Source: Prorocentrum cordatum
Taxonomy: Eukaryota > Sar > Dinophyceae > Prorocentrales > Prorocentraceae
NCBI GenBank assembly: GCA_963575745.1
Contig: CAUYUJ010009446.1
Coordinates: 1,058,740-1,122,739, forward strand
DNA: 64,000 nt
Direction: 5' to 3'
Shown: piece after piece, positions 52,160 through 62,380 of the stretch
Layout of the letters: the number at the start of each line of letters is the position of its first letter
Position numbering within the stretch: position 1 is the stretch's first letter
Made by a program: the position numbers and the translations under genes
Notes under the pieces: generated by a model
Seen by the model: the letters and a program-made list of their open reading frames with translations, nothing else
Database searches by the model: none
Told to the model about the DNA's origin: nothing

Positions 52160-55100
52160 GTCCTGGGCACGACGCTAAACTGTTCACTCCAGATACTCTT
52201 ACCTCATTCTCATCTACAACACGGATATACTATCGAGATTGGCAAGCTCTTTCTTCAAAGGAATCTTTCTCACTGTGGAATGGCGAACCACTCTTTCCTT
52301 CACACCTACTTCCAGAGGAGCTGGCAGTTGCAAGGACCGAATTCAATTCGATCCCAGAGATGTTCTACGCGACCTACACCTGGCTACCGGTCATCACGCC
52401 CGAGAACTACGACGCTTTCGAGGCAGCACTGGCCAAAGGACCTTATTGCGGATATCCGATTCTATGGAGTTGGTGTTCAGGTTCATCCCATCTATCTCTC
52501 TGTATGGCATCATTACCTTTCTTGTGTGCAGTACTTTTTCCAGTTGACCTACGCTACGGATGGGACCTCAAACATCGACCTCATCAACTCAAGTTACAGA
52601 GAGCAGACAAGACATTCAAACCAAGAGTCACAACGATGGAGCCAAGATGCAAGTATTGGAGTCACATGGGCACTGGACGCGACATCAAGGACACCATGGA
52701 GTTACGAGAATCAGAAATGCCCATGTTGAAGTTCATGACCTCACACGCTGTCAAGATCAAGCAGGACTTCAGAGACAATCTTGTGGAGAATCCAAGATCT
52801 TCTAGTATTTGGACGAAGTCTCCCTTGGCAGCCCTCCTTGATCATCCAGCTTATTCGGATCGACGTTACAATACTTGTATGTGTGCTTTCTCCAGTGAAA
52901 AGGACGGCCGAAGGAACAAGAAGGACACTACGTTGATTTCGACCTTCTGTCTCAATCATTCTGTGAAGCGCTGCAGCTGCAAGAAGGAGCACATACATCT
53001 TCAAGGTTATGATAAGGAGACGCATCGCAAGCGGACAGCAGCAGCAGCAATGTTTTCAAAGAAGTTCTGTACGGCACTCTGCAAGGACATCTTGGCCCTG
53101 GAGTCCAAAGAACCAGGAATCTCTATCAACAAGTTCTCAAGAGCTTTCCCGGCAGCAGCAGATGACGAGGCAGAAGATGAAGCACCATTAGCTCAGTTAC
53201 CAGCACCAGCAGGACCTAAGTCCTTAGACGACCTCATGGAAGAATTCAAGGACATCGACACCAAGAGCATCAAGATCACGCTCGACACCTTCACGCCCAC
53301 GGAAGCACAATGGATCAAGGCAGCGATTCTCTCCATCACCGATTACACTATGAGTTTCGGCGTTCCTGGGACACCTACCGGACGGATTTTGATGTTGCCT
53401 GGTACTGGCAGACCACAACAGGAAGGTGCACGAGTTCTATGTCATGCTCTCAGTCAAGTTTACATGACCAGGACTGTGACATCTCAATGCCATATGTCGG
53501 AAGCACACAAGTTTGACGAGACTGAGTTTAGCAATCCTGATGACTACAAAGATCGCATCAGATTTCTTGGCAACAAGGACGGCCACTACCACATGAGCGT
53601 GGTCAAGGATTGGAGAAGCGTACCTGAAGACGACATAGACACCACGACGACGATCTACATCATTACTCTCCTCGGCGTTCACCTTTCGGACATTATACTC
53701 GACGGTCCTCCTGGCCGACGAGATCAAGCTCGACGACTCAGAGGAAAGCAACCACGACCTACACACGGACCATATGCTATTCCACCAGAGAGGCCTGGAC
53801 CACTTGCGGCTTCTACTGACGACGCCATCGAGAAGATCGAGATCAACGGCCGTGTCTTGTCACGGACGAAGCCCAACATGGAACTTCGGGAGCTACCCAA
53901 GAAGTTGACTCATGCCAACGAGAAGGATCGTGCCGGACTACTGCGTCTACTTCATGAACGCTTCTGGCACAATTCTCCATTGGACATGATGAAGTTGCTG
54001 CAAGCCATGCTATTACCTCAGGCTATCGTTCTACAGGGCATGGAGATTTGTAAGGTTTGTGAAGTTTGTCAGCAATGGGCTAAACGACACATACGACCTC
54101 AGATTAAATCGTTTCTGGCTACAGTGTTCAACGAGATGGTACAGCACGATTTGTTCTTCCTCTGGGATGAAACGTTCATGATTCTCATTGATGAAGCTAC
54201 TAAGTGGAAGACTGGAGACCACCTCATCAACAAGACAGGGCCAGTATTGGTGAAGGCGCTCAACTACCTTTGGATACGCATTTGGGGCGCAATGCAGAAC
54301 CTTCTCACTGATCAGGAAGGAGGTCTCATGGGACACGAGGCCACCAAGCTATGTGATCGACTTGAAATCAACAGACTGGCTATTGGCAAAGGAGGAGCTA
54401 CCACCAAAGGACTTGTCGAAAGGCATCTAGCTCTTCTTAAGCTTTCTATGCTCAAGCTCAAGCAGTCAAGTCAAGCAGAAGGATTGGATCTCAGTTACTC
54501 CGACATCTGCTACGAGTGTTGCGCCGGCCACAACTGTACTCTCAACTATGGCGGCAGCACTCCACAGTTGGCCTTGACTGGACAGCTACCGAGGATGATT
54601 GCGATCGACAGCGAGACCATCACGTCCATGACGGGCGCCCTCGAGAAGCGTCCTGACTACATGGAGTCTATGTCACGCGCAAGACTACTGGCTCGACAGG
54701 CTATCGTACAGTCAGTTATTCAAGATCGATTAGCTCAGGCATCCAAGATAACTCAGCACCAGCACGAGCCGGAGCTACTCGTTCCGGGAACGATATGTGA
54801 TATTTGGCGAGAACCAGCACGGAAAGACGAATGCGGATGGCGAGGACCAGCGGAAGTCATCAGCCTGGAGCGACGCGCAGGATCGGCAATAGTCAAGCAC
54901 CAGGGCCAGCCGCTTATCATTCCTCTACGACATCTTCGGCGACACGTTCTCACCGAGCACTACATCACGGAGCTCAACAAGAAAAATGATATGAGCAGCT
55001 TCTACATACACTACGACTTGGTCAACCCTACGATGGTCAAGGCAGCGGCTACCTTTCTGGCACCATATCAGATATATGCCGATGGAGTTTTGGTTCCTTC

Positions 55101-55389
55101 GGAAACGCTGTACGACCTGATGGATTTAGTTGATGGATCTACGCCCACTAAGATATATTGGTTTGGCTTGGTATGGCAGCAAGAGCAGTATCGATATGTT
55201 CCCAGTGAAGAAGCTTGCGATTCATGCAAGCCTTTGGCCCTGGGCATCAAGATATTCAGCGATACGTTTAAGCCTGTGCATGGCATCTTGTACGGCTCAC
55301 AAGTACGTCGACTTCCTCAGATTGAATATGCACAGTGGGCTCTACTGCTACGCTGGCGACGAGAGGACCGAGCTGACTACAGTATATAG
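52135..55389 (+). CDS. Copia integrase (second frame)
   Basis: The frame is open from 52135. It has no early ATG; the first plausible non-ATG start is TTG at 52156, so access by -1 frameshifting from Gag-protease is more likely. Numbering from 52156, the first ~590 residues have no domain I can name. The HHCC zinc finger follows (H600, H605, C632, C635). The catalytic core has D665 (VQHDLFF), D719 (LLTDQEGG) and E755 (GLVERHL), giving the D,D-35-E spacing of retroviral-type integrases. A C-terminal region from ~880 is basic and contains a GTICDIWR … GWRGPAEV stretch like an integrase C-terminal beta domain. The frame ends at TAG 55387-55389. It overlaps the next frame by 13 bases. Confidence 0.85.
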   Translation, partial: GPRGSFSLSPGHDAKLFTPDTLTSFSSTTRIYYRDWQALSSKESFSLWNGEPLFPSHLLPEELAVARTEFNSIPEMFYATYTWLPVITPENYDAFEAALAKGPYCGYPILWSWCSGSSHLSLCMASLPFLCAVLFPVDLRYGWDLKHRPHQLKLQRADKTFKPRVTTMEPRCKYWSHMGTGRDIKDTMELRESEMPMLKFMTSHAVKIKQDFRDNLVENPRSSSIWTKSPLAALLDHPAYSDRRYNTCMCAFSSEKDGRRNKKDTTLISTFCLNHSVKRCSCKKEHIHLQGYDKETHRKRTAAAAMFSKKFCTALCKDILALESKEPGISINKFSRAFPAAADDEAEDEAPLAQLPAPAGPKSLDDLMEEFKDIDTKSIKITLDTFTPTEAQWIKAAILSITDYTMSFGVPGTPTGRILMLPGTGRPQQEGARVLCHALSQVYMTRTVTSQCHMSEAHKFDETEFSNPDDYKDRIRFLGNKDGHYHMSVVKDWRSVPEDDIDTTTTIYIITLLGVHLSDIILDGPPGRRDQARRLRGKQPRPTHGPYAIPPERPGPLAASTDDAIEKIEINGRVLSRTKPNMELRELPKKLTHANEKDRAGLLRLLHERFWHNSPLDMMKLLQAMLLPQAIVLQGMEICKVCEVCQQWAKRHIRPQIKSFLATVFNEMVQHDLFFLWDETFMILIDEATKWKTGDHLINKTGPVLVKALNYLWIRIWGAMQNLLTDQEGGLMGHEATKLCDRLEINRLAIGKGGATTKGLVERHLALLKLSMLKLKQSSQAEGLDLSYSDICYECCAGHNCTLNYGGSTPQLALTGQLPRMIAIDSETITSMTGALEKRPDYMESMSRARLLARQAIVQSVIQDRLAQASKITQHQHEPELLVPGTICDIWREPARKDECGWRGPAEVISLERRAGSAIVKHQGQPLIIPLRHLRRHVLTEHYITELNKKNDMSSFYIHYDLVNPTMVKAAATFLAPYQIYADGVLVPSETLYDLMDLVDGSTPTKIYWFGLVWQQEQYRYVPSEEACDSCKPLALGIKIFSDTFKPVHGILYGSQVRRLPQIEYAQWALLLRWRREDRADYSI

Positions 55390-58300
55390 CTCTTCGCTAT
55401 ACAGCCGATCAGTCTACCAACTACAGCACAATGATGCTCTACAGCTATGACCATTGCGAGGATCTGGACAAGCATTTCGATCCACCAGAGCTGGACTGGA
55501 GTGACATCAGCATGATCGACTGGCCTGACGACCTCTCTGACATTGTTATTCCGGATCAGCAGCCACCACGGGATCCACCAGCACCGCCAGCTCGGGCACC
55601 ACCAGTTCCACCTTTTCGGTCAAATGCTATACCTCCACAAGAGCCTGGACGACCACCAGATCAGCCATCGCATGGTCAACCCTCGACGGCACCAGCTACG
55701 GCAGGCACGCCGCAGCTCAACGTCCCAGGCGACCAGACCATCGACAGCGACGACGACATGGAGGAGATACCAGCTCATGGACATGATCACGACCTACCTC
55801 CAGCACCTGGACCAGCACCTCGACGCATCTCTCGAGAGATACCTATGGGTCCACCTTCGTTGCAACCACAGCACCGAGACACACAAGGATCAGAGGATTC
55901 ACTGCAGACTCCAGCTACTCCTGACAAGTTACCCTACATTCCTCTCGACTTGGACAAGTCCAAGACAAGCACAGCGGAGAAGCAGAAAGCAGTTGATCCT
56001 CCAGACGCGGCACAGTCACCACCTCAGAAGCGAGGAAGATCATCATCGCCATATCCATGGCCCTCTCCTTGGCAGCCTGAGTCACCACCACGACCACAGA
56101 CGACGTCTACGGGGAGATATCAACCAGGAGCTTCTTCATCGTCAACGGACTTGCCAGCGGCTACGCCGGGTATGTCCTCGACACAGCCAGCTCCAGCGGA
56201 TTCGACAGAACCACCTATACTTCCCATTCGTAAAGATGAAGTACCAGCAGGAGAGCAACCCTCGACTTCTACTGACAGAACTCTGGAATACAGCGACGAC
56301 CCAGATGGAGATACCAGAGTCTTATACCAGGAGACGATTGACCACCTTGACATCCCCAAGATCGTCAATCTATGCGAACGACTACCAGACGGAACTCACA
56401 AGCAAAGTATGGAAGCAATTTATGACGAGATGATCAGCAACCTTTCAGATGATTTTGATTTTGTATCTCCGACACTTTACTCCGACTCGGACCGATATCT
56501 ATACTTCCATTACGATTTGCATGAATCAATGGTTTTTCGAGTTGATGATTCGACGGCGAACCTCGCAGATGACGAGATGAGACGTTTTGCGAAGTTGGTT
56601 ATTGCAGGAGATCATAAGGAGTTGAAGGCTTTTGTTACTCATGATATTTTCGAACCTGTACTTCGAGACCACCTACCCGATAAGGCGAACATAGTTGATT
56701 GTACATGGGTGAGGAAATGGAAGGTCAAACACGTTGAAGTCAAATCACGACTATGCGCTCGAGGCTGTTTCGACCGACAGACGAACTTTATTGAGAAACA
56801 CAGCTCGACAGCGACAAGATTATCGCAGCGTTTGGTTTTGAGTTTAGGATGTTGTGAAGGTATTCTACATGTGAACGACGAGAATGACGGCGACGTCGAC
56901 ACCGAGAGCCTGGATATTTCAACGGCCTTTCTACAAGGACTTGGATACGACAACCTACGCGAGAAAGCAAGGAATCTCGGCTATGAGTATCGCGAAGACC
57001 GGACAGTCTACATCCTTCCTCCGGAGAATGTGTGGAGTCACTTTCGACGCATGCCGGAGGCATCTTCCAGTTGGAAAGTTGCAGACAAGGATCGACACAG
57101 ATATGCCCTCAAATGCTTGAGAGCAATGTATGGTTTCACAGACGCACCATTGATGTTTCAGTTGGCCTTGTTGGAGTTTCTCAAAGATAAGACAGGAGCT
57201 AAATCATCGGTTTTCGACGACAACTATCTTTACTGGGGCATCGATTACAAGGGCAACAAGGTGATCGTTTTAGTCATGACTGTTCATGTGGACGACTTAC
57301 AGATCACTGGCAGCAGATTCTATCGCGACTGGATACACAAGAAGCTGGAATCCAGATTCGGCAAGCTCAAGAGGCAGACGATGCCATATACACATGCTGG
57401 CCTACAGCTCGAACGAATTGTACCGACGTGCATACGCATTCATCAGGATCAGTTCACATCATGTCTTTCGCCATGCGTTATACCAAAAGAACGAGTTGAT
57501 GTACCAGATGCACCCTGCACGGCAGCAGAACACAAGACGTTCAGATCTCTTACTTGTGGAGCACTTTGGGCATGCCAGACACGACTGGAGGAACTATTCA
57601 ACGTTGTTTCTCTACAGACCAAGCTACAGAGTCCGACCATCAAGGACCTCCTGGCGATCAACGCAGTGATCAAGAGACTCAAGAAAAATCCCGAGAAGTT
57701 TGGCATCTACTACAGGAAGCTCAAGGCACCACTACGGATCTCTTGTATTACGGACGCCTCTTCAGCCAACAAGAACAGCAATTTCGCCACAGAAGGAGTC
57801 ACGATAGGTCTTCAAGAAGACCGACTACATTTTCCTCTATGTGATCGACAAGATTATCTGCAGGACAATCTGATCAATCGGCTCAGTGGTAAGTTACATG
57901 CACTAGTGGTCACTTCGACCAAGTCTAAGAGAGTTTCACACAGCACGTCCCATGCGGAAACGTTGGCAGCAGCACGAGGAGTCCCCATGGCACAGATTAT
58001 CGGCATGAGGCTCACAGAACCGGAGATTAACATTCTATGCGGACCTCAGAAGCCACTACAGCTTCAAGAACGACTCGACCGAGGGCAGTTGAGTTTACCA
58101 GTGGACGCTTTCATTGACTGCATGGACCTGTGGGAGTTATGTTGCGGACTTCGAGGAACACCACAGGACAAGTCTCAGCGTTTGGGTATTCTGTCGCTTC
58201 GAGAAGAGCGACGAACCCTGAGATTACGACGACTTTATCATGTACGTACCAAGTGGATGGTTTCAGATATGTTGACAAAGTTCGTGGGAGCAGATTCCAA

Positions 58301-58409
58301 GTCACTCTTGGAGCTGATCACCACCGGTTGTTGGACGATCGCAGGCACACTGCGAGTCAGGCAAGGATTTGGACTAGACAGTACCAAGTCCGACACGACA
58401 AGAACTTAA
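55377..58409 (+). CDS. Copia reverse transcriptase – RNase H (third frame)
   Basis: Open from 55377, with the first ATG at 55431 (992 residues from there). Residues 1-290 are Pro-rich and disordered. The RT begins near 415 (CTWVRKWKVK). Motif A is LDISTAFLQG with D495, the fingers-palm region includes RAMYGFTDAPLMF, and the catalytic pair lies in VHVDDLQITG (D621, D622; HVDD instead of YVDD). RNase H of copia type has D775 (CITDASS), E843 (SHAETLAAARG), D899 (CMDLWELC) and the closing MVSDMLTK. It acts in the virus-like particle to copy the element RNA into cDNA. The TAA at 58407-58409 lies inside a partial copy of the LTR tail. Expression probably needs a second -1 frameshift, or internal initiation at 55431. 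Confidence 0.88.
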   Translation, partial: LQYIALRYTADQSTNYSTMMLYSYDHCEDLDKHFDPPELDWSDISMIDWPDDLSDIVIPDQQPPRDPPAPPARAPPVPPFRSNAIPPQEPGRPPDQPSHGQPSTAPATAGTPQLNVPGDQTIDSDDDMEEIPAHGHDHDLPPAPGPAPRRISREIPMGPPSLQPQHRDTQGSEDSLQTPATPDKLPYIPLDLDKSKTSTAEKQKAVDPPDAAQSPPQKRGRSSSPYPWPSPWQPESPPRPQTTSTGRYQPGASSSSTDLPAATPGMSSTQPAPADSTEPPILPIRKDEVPAGEQPSTSTDRTLEYSDDPDGDTRVLYQETIDHLDIPKIVNLCERLPDGTHKQSMEAIYDEMISNLSDDFDFVSPTLYSDSDRYLYFHYDLHESMVFRVDDSTANLADDEMRRFAKLVIAGDHKELKAFVTHDIFEPVLRDHLPDKANIVDCTWVRKWKVKHVEVKSRLCARGCFDRQTNFIEKHSSTATRLSQRLVLSLGCCEGILHVNDENDGDVDTESLDISTAFLQGLGYDNLREKARNLGYEYREDRTVYILPPENVWSHFRRMPEASSSWKVADKDRHRYALKCLRAMYGFTDAPLMFQLALLEFLKDKTGAKSSVFDDNYLYWGIDYKGNKVIVLVMTVHVDDLQITGSRFYRDWIHKKLESRFGKLKRQTMPYTHAGLQLERIVPTCIRIHQDQFTSCLSPCVIPKERVDVPDAPCTAAEHKTFRSLTCGALWACQTRLEELFNVVSLQTKLQSPTIKDLLAINAVIKRLKKNPEKFGIYYRKLKAPLRISCITDASSANKNSNFATEGVTIGLQEDRLHFPLCDRQDYLQDNLINRLSGKLHALVVTSTKSKRVSHSTSHAETLAAARGVPMAQIIGMRLTEPEINILCGPQKPLQLQERLDRGQLSLPVDAFIDCMDLWELCCGLRGTPQDKSQRLGILSLREERRTLRLRRLYHVRTKWMVSDMLTKFVGADSKSLLELITTGCWTIAGTLRVRQGFGLDSTKSDTTRT

Positions 58410-58464
58410 TATTTCAGTTCAGGATTTTCATCAGAATCTGAAGTATGATCTGGAGTTTGGTTTA
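58400..58464 (+). repeat. Partial copy of the LTR 3' end at the pol stop
   Basis: AAGAACTTAATATTTCAGTT and the following bases to CAGAATCTG match the last ~45 bases of the LTR. Then ATCTGGAGTTTGG repeats the LTR end plus the first bases of the leader. It contains the stop codon of the RT frame. About 330 bases of non-coding sequence separate it from the real 3' LTR. Confidence 0.8.
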
Positions 58465-58775
58465 TATGTGAGATGTTATATGAGCAGCTCCACATGTATA
58501 ACATTGTTCGACTTCAATTGTGGAGCTAGTATTTTATGTTCACCTTTATCGGCTACCACTTCGAGATGGATTATCATCAGATGTATTTCAATGGATTTAT
58601 TTCAGTGATGTATTTCAATGGATTTATATTTGGTGGCCGTGGTGGATATGATAAGCCTGTTATGGCTTACTTAGGACTGCTGTCCTACTCTTTTCCTCTC
58701 TCTCACTCCTTCCTAGGGCCGCTACCGAACTCCAGTAAAATCGACTGGGTTTCATTTTTATAAGATCCAACATGT

Positions 58776-58795
58776 CCTAAAGAAAATAGGACCAG
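58776..58795 (+). promoter_or_regulatory. Polypurine tract
   Basis: CCTAAAGAAAATAGGACCAG stands directly before the 3' LTR. The A/G-rich run would prime plus-strand DNA synthesis. It is short and interrupted by one T. Confidence 0.5.
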
Positions 58796-58983
58796 AGTTG
58801 AGATTATTATGTCTAGGACCTGTTAGGCATGTTGTCTCATACGCTAGAAGCAGTACCGTACTGTAACGTACTGGCTCAAGTCAAAGCAGTAAAAGATTAT
58901 CATCTTTATTGCCATTAGTTCATATAGCTTTCGCTTAAAGAACTTAATATTTCCAGTTCAGGATTTTCATCAGAATCTGGAGT
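58796..58983 (+). repeat. Copia 3' LTR
   Basis: 188 bp, one mismatch to the 5' LTR. Followed by the duplicated CGGCA. Confidence 0.92.
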
Positions 58984-58988
58984 CGGCA
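58984..58988. repeat. Copia target-site duplication, right copy
   Basis: CGGCA directly after the 3' LTR, then a G run and (GGA)n to 59095. Confidence 0.75.
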
Positions 58989-59289
58989 GGGGGGGGGGGT
59001 CGGGAGAGGAGGGCTGGAAAAAGAGAGAAGGAGGAGGAGGATGAGGAGGAGGACGAGGAGGAGGAGGAGGAGGGCGAGCGAGGGAGGGGAGGAGAGGGTA
59101 AGGTTTGCAACGAGAGAAACAGAGGCAGAGACAGAGACAGAGACAGAGGCCTCCTCCTCCTCCCCTTCCTCCTCCACCCCTTTCTTTCAGCACTCTTCCC
59201 CTGCTGGCCCAGCCTGCCCTGCCTGCCTCTTCTCGCGCCTGTCTCCTTCGCCCCCTCCCACCCGCTTCTGCTCACTGCCTCCCCCCTTA

Positions 59290-59504
59290 CGGTCGGAAAT
59301 TTTGGCTTAGCGTGTCGCTCCGCCAGTTCTGGCCCACCGCGCTTCAGCGCGACACGCTATCTACGTCGCGGTCCCCGATCGTCAACTTCCCGAGCTTTTC
59401 CCAGCCTCCCGCCCCTCGGAGCAGAGCGACACGCTATCCGCCTGCAGGGCGTAGCTTGTCGCAGGGGCCGCCGCCGCGACATGTTCAGCAAAAGTTCCCG
59501 ACCG
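59290..59504. mobile_element. Inverted-repeat miniature element, copy A
   Basis: A 215 bp unit. The left end CGGTCGGAAATTTTGGCTTA… and the complement of the right end CGGTCGGGAACTTTTGCTGA… agree at ~23 of 29 positions. TA flanks both sides, which fits a TA target-site duplication. Internal marks are CTGGCCCACCGCGCTTC, GCGACACGCTA and CCGAGCTTTTCCCAGC. No protein. It fits a MITE of a TA-targeting DNA transposon. Confidence 0.65.
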
Positions 59505-59709
59505 TAGCCGCAACCTGAAGAGGGCAGAGAGGCCGAAAGAAGCGGGCGAAGAGGGGAGAGGAGGGAACAGGAAGGGGGGACGCGCAGAGCAGGCACGGGG
59601 AGGGGAAGGGGATCGAAGAGGGGGAGCGAAGAACGGGAGCGAAGAGGTCTGCAAGGGGGGGTGCAGGAAGGGCGATCGGGGGGGGCCGAGAGAGTTGAGG
59701 AGAGGGATG

Positions 59710-59926
59710 CGGTCGGGAACGTCTGCTCAGCGCGTCACTCCGCCGGTCCTGGCCCACCACGCTTCGGGGCGACACGCTAACCACGTCCCGGCCCAAGGGC
59801 ATCAATGTCCCGAGCCTTTTCCAGCACCCGGCCACGAGGGGCGGAGTGACATGCGCTACCCGCTCGCAATGCATAGCGTGTCGCTGGGGCCGCCGCCGCG
59901 ACACGCTAAGCAAAAGTTCTTGACAG
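59710..59926. mobile_element. Inverted-repeat miniature element, copy B
   Basis: A 217 bp unit sharing the order of marks with copy A: CGGTCGGGAAC, TCCGCCGG, CTGGCCCACCACGCTTC, GCGACACGCTAA, CCCGAGCCTTTTCCAGC, GGGGCCGCCGCCGCGACACG. Similarity is about 70-75% by eye. Flanking dinucleotides are TG on both sides. Confidence 0.65.
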
Positions 59927-60034
59927 TGGGGACAGGGGGAGAGGCGCAGAGGGGGCTCACCGACTCTGCTGTGGCACGATCACCTTGCAACCTTCGAGGC
60001 CCCCGCGAAAAATCAGACGGACGGAGCGGGGAGA

Positions 60035-60195
60035 AAGGGAGGAGGAGGAGGAGGAGGAGGAGACAAGCAGGGGGAGGAGGAGGAAGAGGAGGAGGAGGAG
60101 GAGGAGGCTGAGGAAGAGGAGAAGGAAGAGGAGGAGGAATGAGGAGGAGGAGGAGGAGGGGGAGGAAGAGGCAGAGGAAGAGGCGGTAGAGGAGA
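60035..60195. repeat. (GGA)n purine tract
   Basis: GGA/GAA triplets. Glu/Arg- or Leu/Pro-rich frames are artefacts. Confidence 0.9.
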
Positions 60196-60344
60196 ACCAG
60201 TGTAAACCAAAGACGCGTCAATGATGTTACGAAAAACCTTCCCTGCACATTCCCTCTTCATTGGACCCTGTAAGGATTTATTGGCATTGCGGGAGGTGTT
60301 CCCTTGGAAGGCAACCGTCTGAAACTCGGCACTCGTGTCAGAAC

Positions 60345-60770
60345 GAAATTCTTGAGATTCAGCGTCGCGAATCAACGTGATTGCTGCGTCCTGACAATCC
60401 GAATTTATGCTGGAACGCCTCCATTGGGATTTCACACCGCGAATCAACGTGACTGTTGCGCCCTGGCAATCGTGCATCTTGCCGGGACACCATTCCTGGG
60501 ACTTCGATGATGCGGCCCCTTGAAACTGCTGCAAACGTTCAAAGAGTATGTGCGCGGCGCTACGGCGATAATCACATTGTGAAAAAGGAGCGCCCTTCAT
60601 ATTGGAATCTGCTGCAATCGTTTAAGACATATGGCGCGGCGCTATGGCGATAACCACATTTCGAAAGAGAAGCGCCCTTCTGACTTGAAATTGGTGCAGG
60701 CGTCTGAGACGAATGTGCGCTGCGCTAAGGCGAGAACAACAGTATGAAAACGGTCCGCCCTCAATATGTG
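60345..60770. repeat. Two adjacent short tandem arrays
   Basis: First, ~72 bp units marked GCGAATCAACGTGAYTGYTG (60366, 60438). Then three ~92 bp units marked CTTGAAACTGCTGCAAACG-like, GCGGCGCTAYGGCGATAA and GAGCGCCCTTC (from 60518, 60600 and 60685). No coding signal. Confidence 0.75.
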
Positions 60771-60894
60771 AGTCTGTTGCAAAGTTCAAGCTTCAAGACC
60801 GTTCATGTTGAGGATGTCTCAGGCGAAACGTCGAGCCCGCCCTAACCACAAGCTTAGGGGTGCGACAGGGAGGAGCTTTTTATAAGGGAAAGGA

Positions 60895-60985
60895 ATGGAG
60901 GAGGACGAAAAGGAGGAGGAGGAGGAGGAGGAGAACGAGATAGGACGAGCAGGAGGAAGAGGAGGACGAGGAGCGGGAGAGAGGA
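60895..60985. repeat. (GGA)n tract
   Basis: Purine triplets. The following 61130-61330 is C/T-rich low-complexity sequence with no gene. Confidence 0.8.
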
Positions 60986-61730
60986 GGGAGGGAGGGCGGG
61001 GGCTTCTCTTGCACACCGCACCCGCCGCTTTAACACAGACAGCCATGCCGAGCACGTAACTTGGCGAGGCCCAGATGACGTTGCCGAGGCGCGTGTTTCA
61101 ATTCCCGGATTGAGGCCCTCATTGTGTATTCTTCCCCCGTCCTCCCCTTTCCCCCCCCATTGCCATTGCCTCCCCACTCTCCACTATTTACCCACTCGGG
61201 CTCTCCTCCCTCCTCTCCTCCCCCGCCCCACTCCTTCCCCGGCTCCCCTTCCCGCCCCTGGTTTTCCCTCCTCCCTCCTCTCATTTCCTCTCCGTTCCCC
61301 TCCCCGCCCCTCGTCTTCCCTTCCCTTCCTCGCTCGCTCCGCACCCACCCTTGGATTAGATCCGACCCCACCCGGCATCCCCGCAAGACCAGCCCGCCAC
61401 CCCCCTCCCCTCCTCTCAGATCGGGGGGACGAAAGGGTAGGATAGGGAAAGGAGGGGTTACGAAATCTGCTGCCTGCAGCTGGTTTCCGCCCCGCCGCGG
61501 GGCCCATTCTTCGATAGATGGGCGCCTCCCGTCGCCAGAAGGCGCTAGGAAAGCCAGCTACGCGAGCTGATTCTCGACCCTACCCTTTGCTATCCGATCC
61601 TTTCGTCCAACCCGATCAAAGCAGATCGCCCCCCGCCCCTCCGACACAGTCGGCGACTCTGCCGACCTTGCGCGCGATGCGAGGACTGCCATGCAACTGC
61701 AGTTTGTGTACGGAGGCCCACGCGCGCGGA

Positions 61731-61785
61731 GGAGGAGGAGGAGGAGGAGGAGGAGGAGGAGGAGGAGGAGGAGGAGGAGGAGTAG
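61731..61785. repeat. (GGA)n directly before a LINE-type remnant
   Basis: An uninterrupted GGA run that, in the frame of the remnant, encodes poly-Glu. Confidence 0.9.
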
Positions 61786-62200
61786 GAGGAGGCTGCCGAC
61801 GAGGCTGGTGATGTGTTGGGCGTCGTGTTCAACTGCGATGGCAGGCGCGTGGCGATTGACGTCGCCGTAGTAGGCGCCCGCGCCGACGCGCCCACGATCG
61901 GCGCGGCGGCAAGCCGCGACGGCGCCGCGGCAGCGGAGGAGGAGAGGGCCAAGCGGCGGCGCTACGCAGGGCTCGACATTGCCCCGTGCGTGCTGGAGCT
62001 GGGGGGCCCGCCCAGGCGAGAGCGCGCAGGCGACCGTGCGCATGCTGGCCGTCATAGCCGGAGGCGAGTCGCGCGCCTCCGCGCTGGCGGCCGGTCTGTG
62101 GCAGCAGGTCAGCATGGCCGTGCAGGCCACGGTCGCCTGGCGCATAGCGAGCGCCTACGTCCGTCAGGACTCGCTCTCCCTGGCAGGGCCCAGGTGAGGC
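61786..62200 (+). pseudogene. C-terminal fragment of a LINE-type protein, second copy (broken)
   Basis: Reading from the poly-Glu run gives DVLGVVFNCDGRRVAIDVAVVG, AAAAEEERAKRRRYAG and IAPCVLELGG. Near 62010 in a G/C run the sense frame shifts +1 to PGESAQATVRMLAVIAGG and LWQQVSMAVQATVAWRIAS. The pattern (D-V … DGRRxAIDVAVV, then AAAA…K..RY, then FVLE.GG, then a helical tail with W..VS..VQ) matches the C-terminal domain of LINE proteins and the remnant at 25158-25640. The Asp…Asp-Val…Lys-x-x-Tyr order recalls restriction-like nucleases of R2-type elements; that is inference. Confidence 0.52.
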
Positions 62201-62380
62201 CCAGCGAAGGAGGGGCAGGCACCCGCAAGCGCTGAGGCGACGGAGGAGGAAAGACTGAGGCGGCGGCGGCGGCGGCGGCGGTGCCAGCGGGGCCGGGTGA
62301 AGCCGAGGAGCAGAGGGAAAACGAAAACGCAGAGGCGTTGACGACGGCGCTGCGCCCGAGCGCCGCCGGCGGAGGAGCGC

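Larger units (their letters stand above)
49073..58983 (+). mobile_element. Ty1/copia-type LTR retrotransposon, nearly complete and young
   Basis: A 9911 bp element with 188 bp LTRs differing at one position, flanked by the 5 bp duplication CGGCA. The internal order is primer binding site, Gag with zinc knuckle, protease, integrase, RT, RNase H, polypurine tract. Integrase before RT is diagnostic for copia (Pseudoviridae-type) elements. Coding sequence is in three frames joined by short -1 overlaps. Its lower GC and different codon use set it apart from the flanks. All catalytic residues checked are present, so it may be recently active. Confidence 0.95.
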
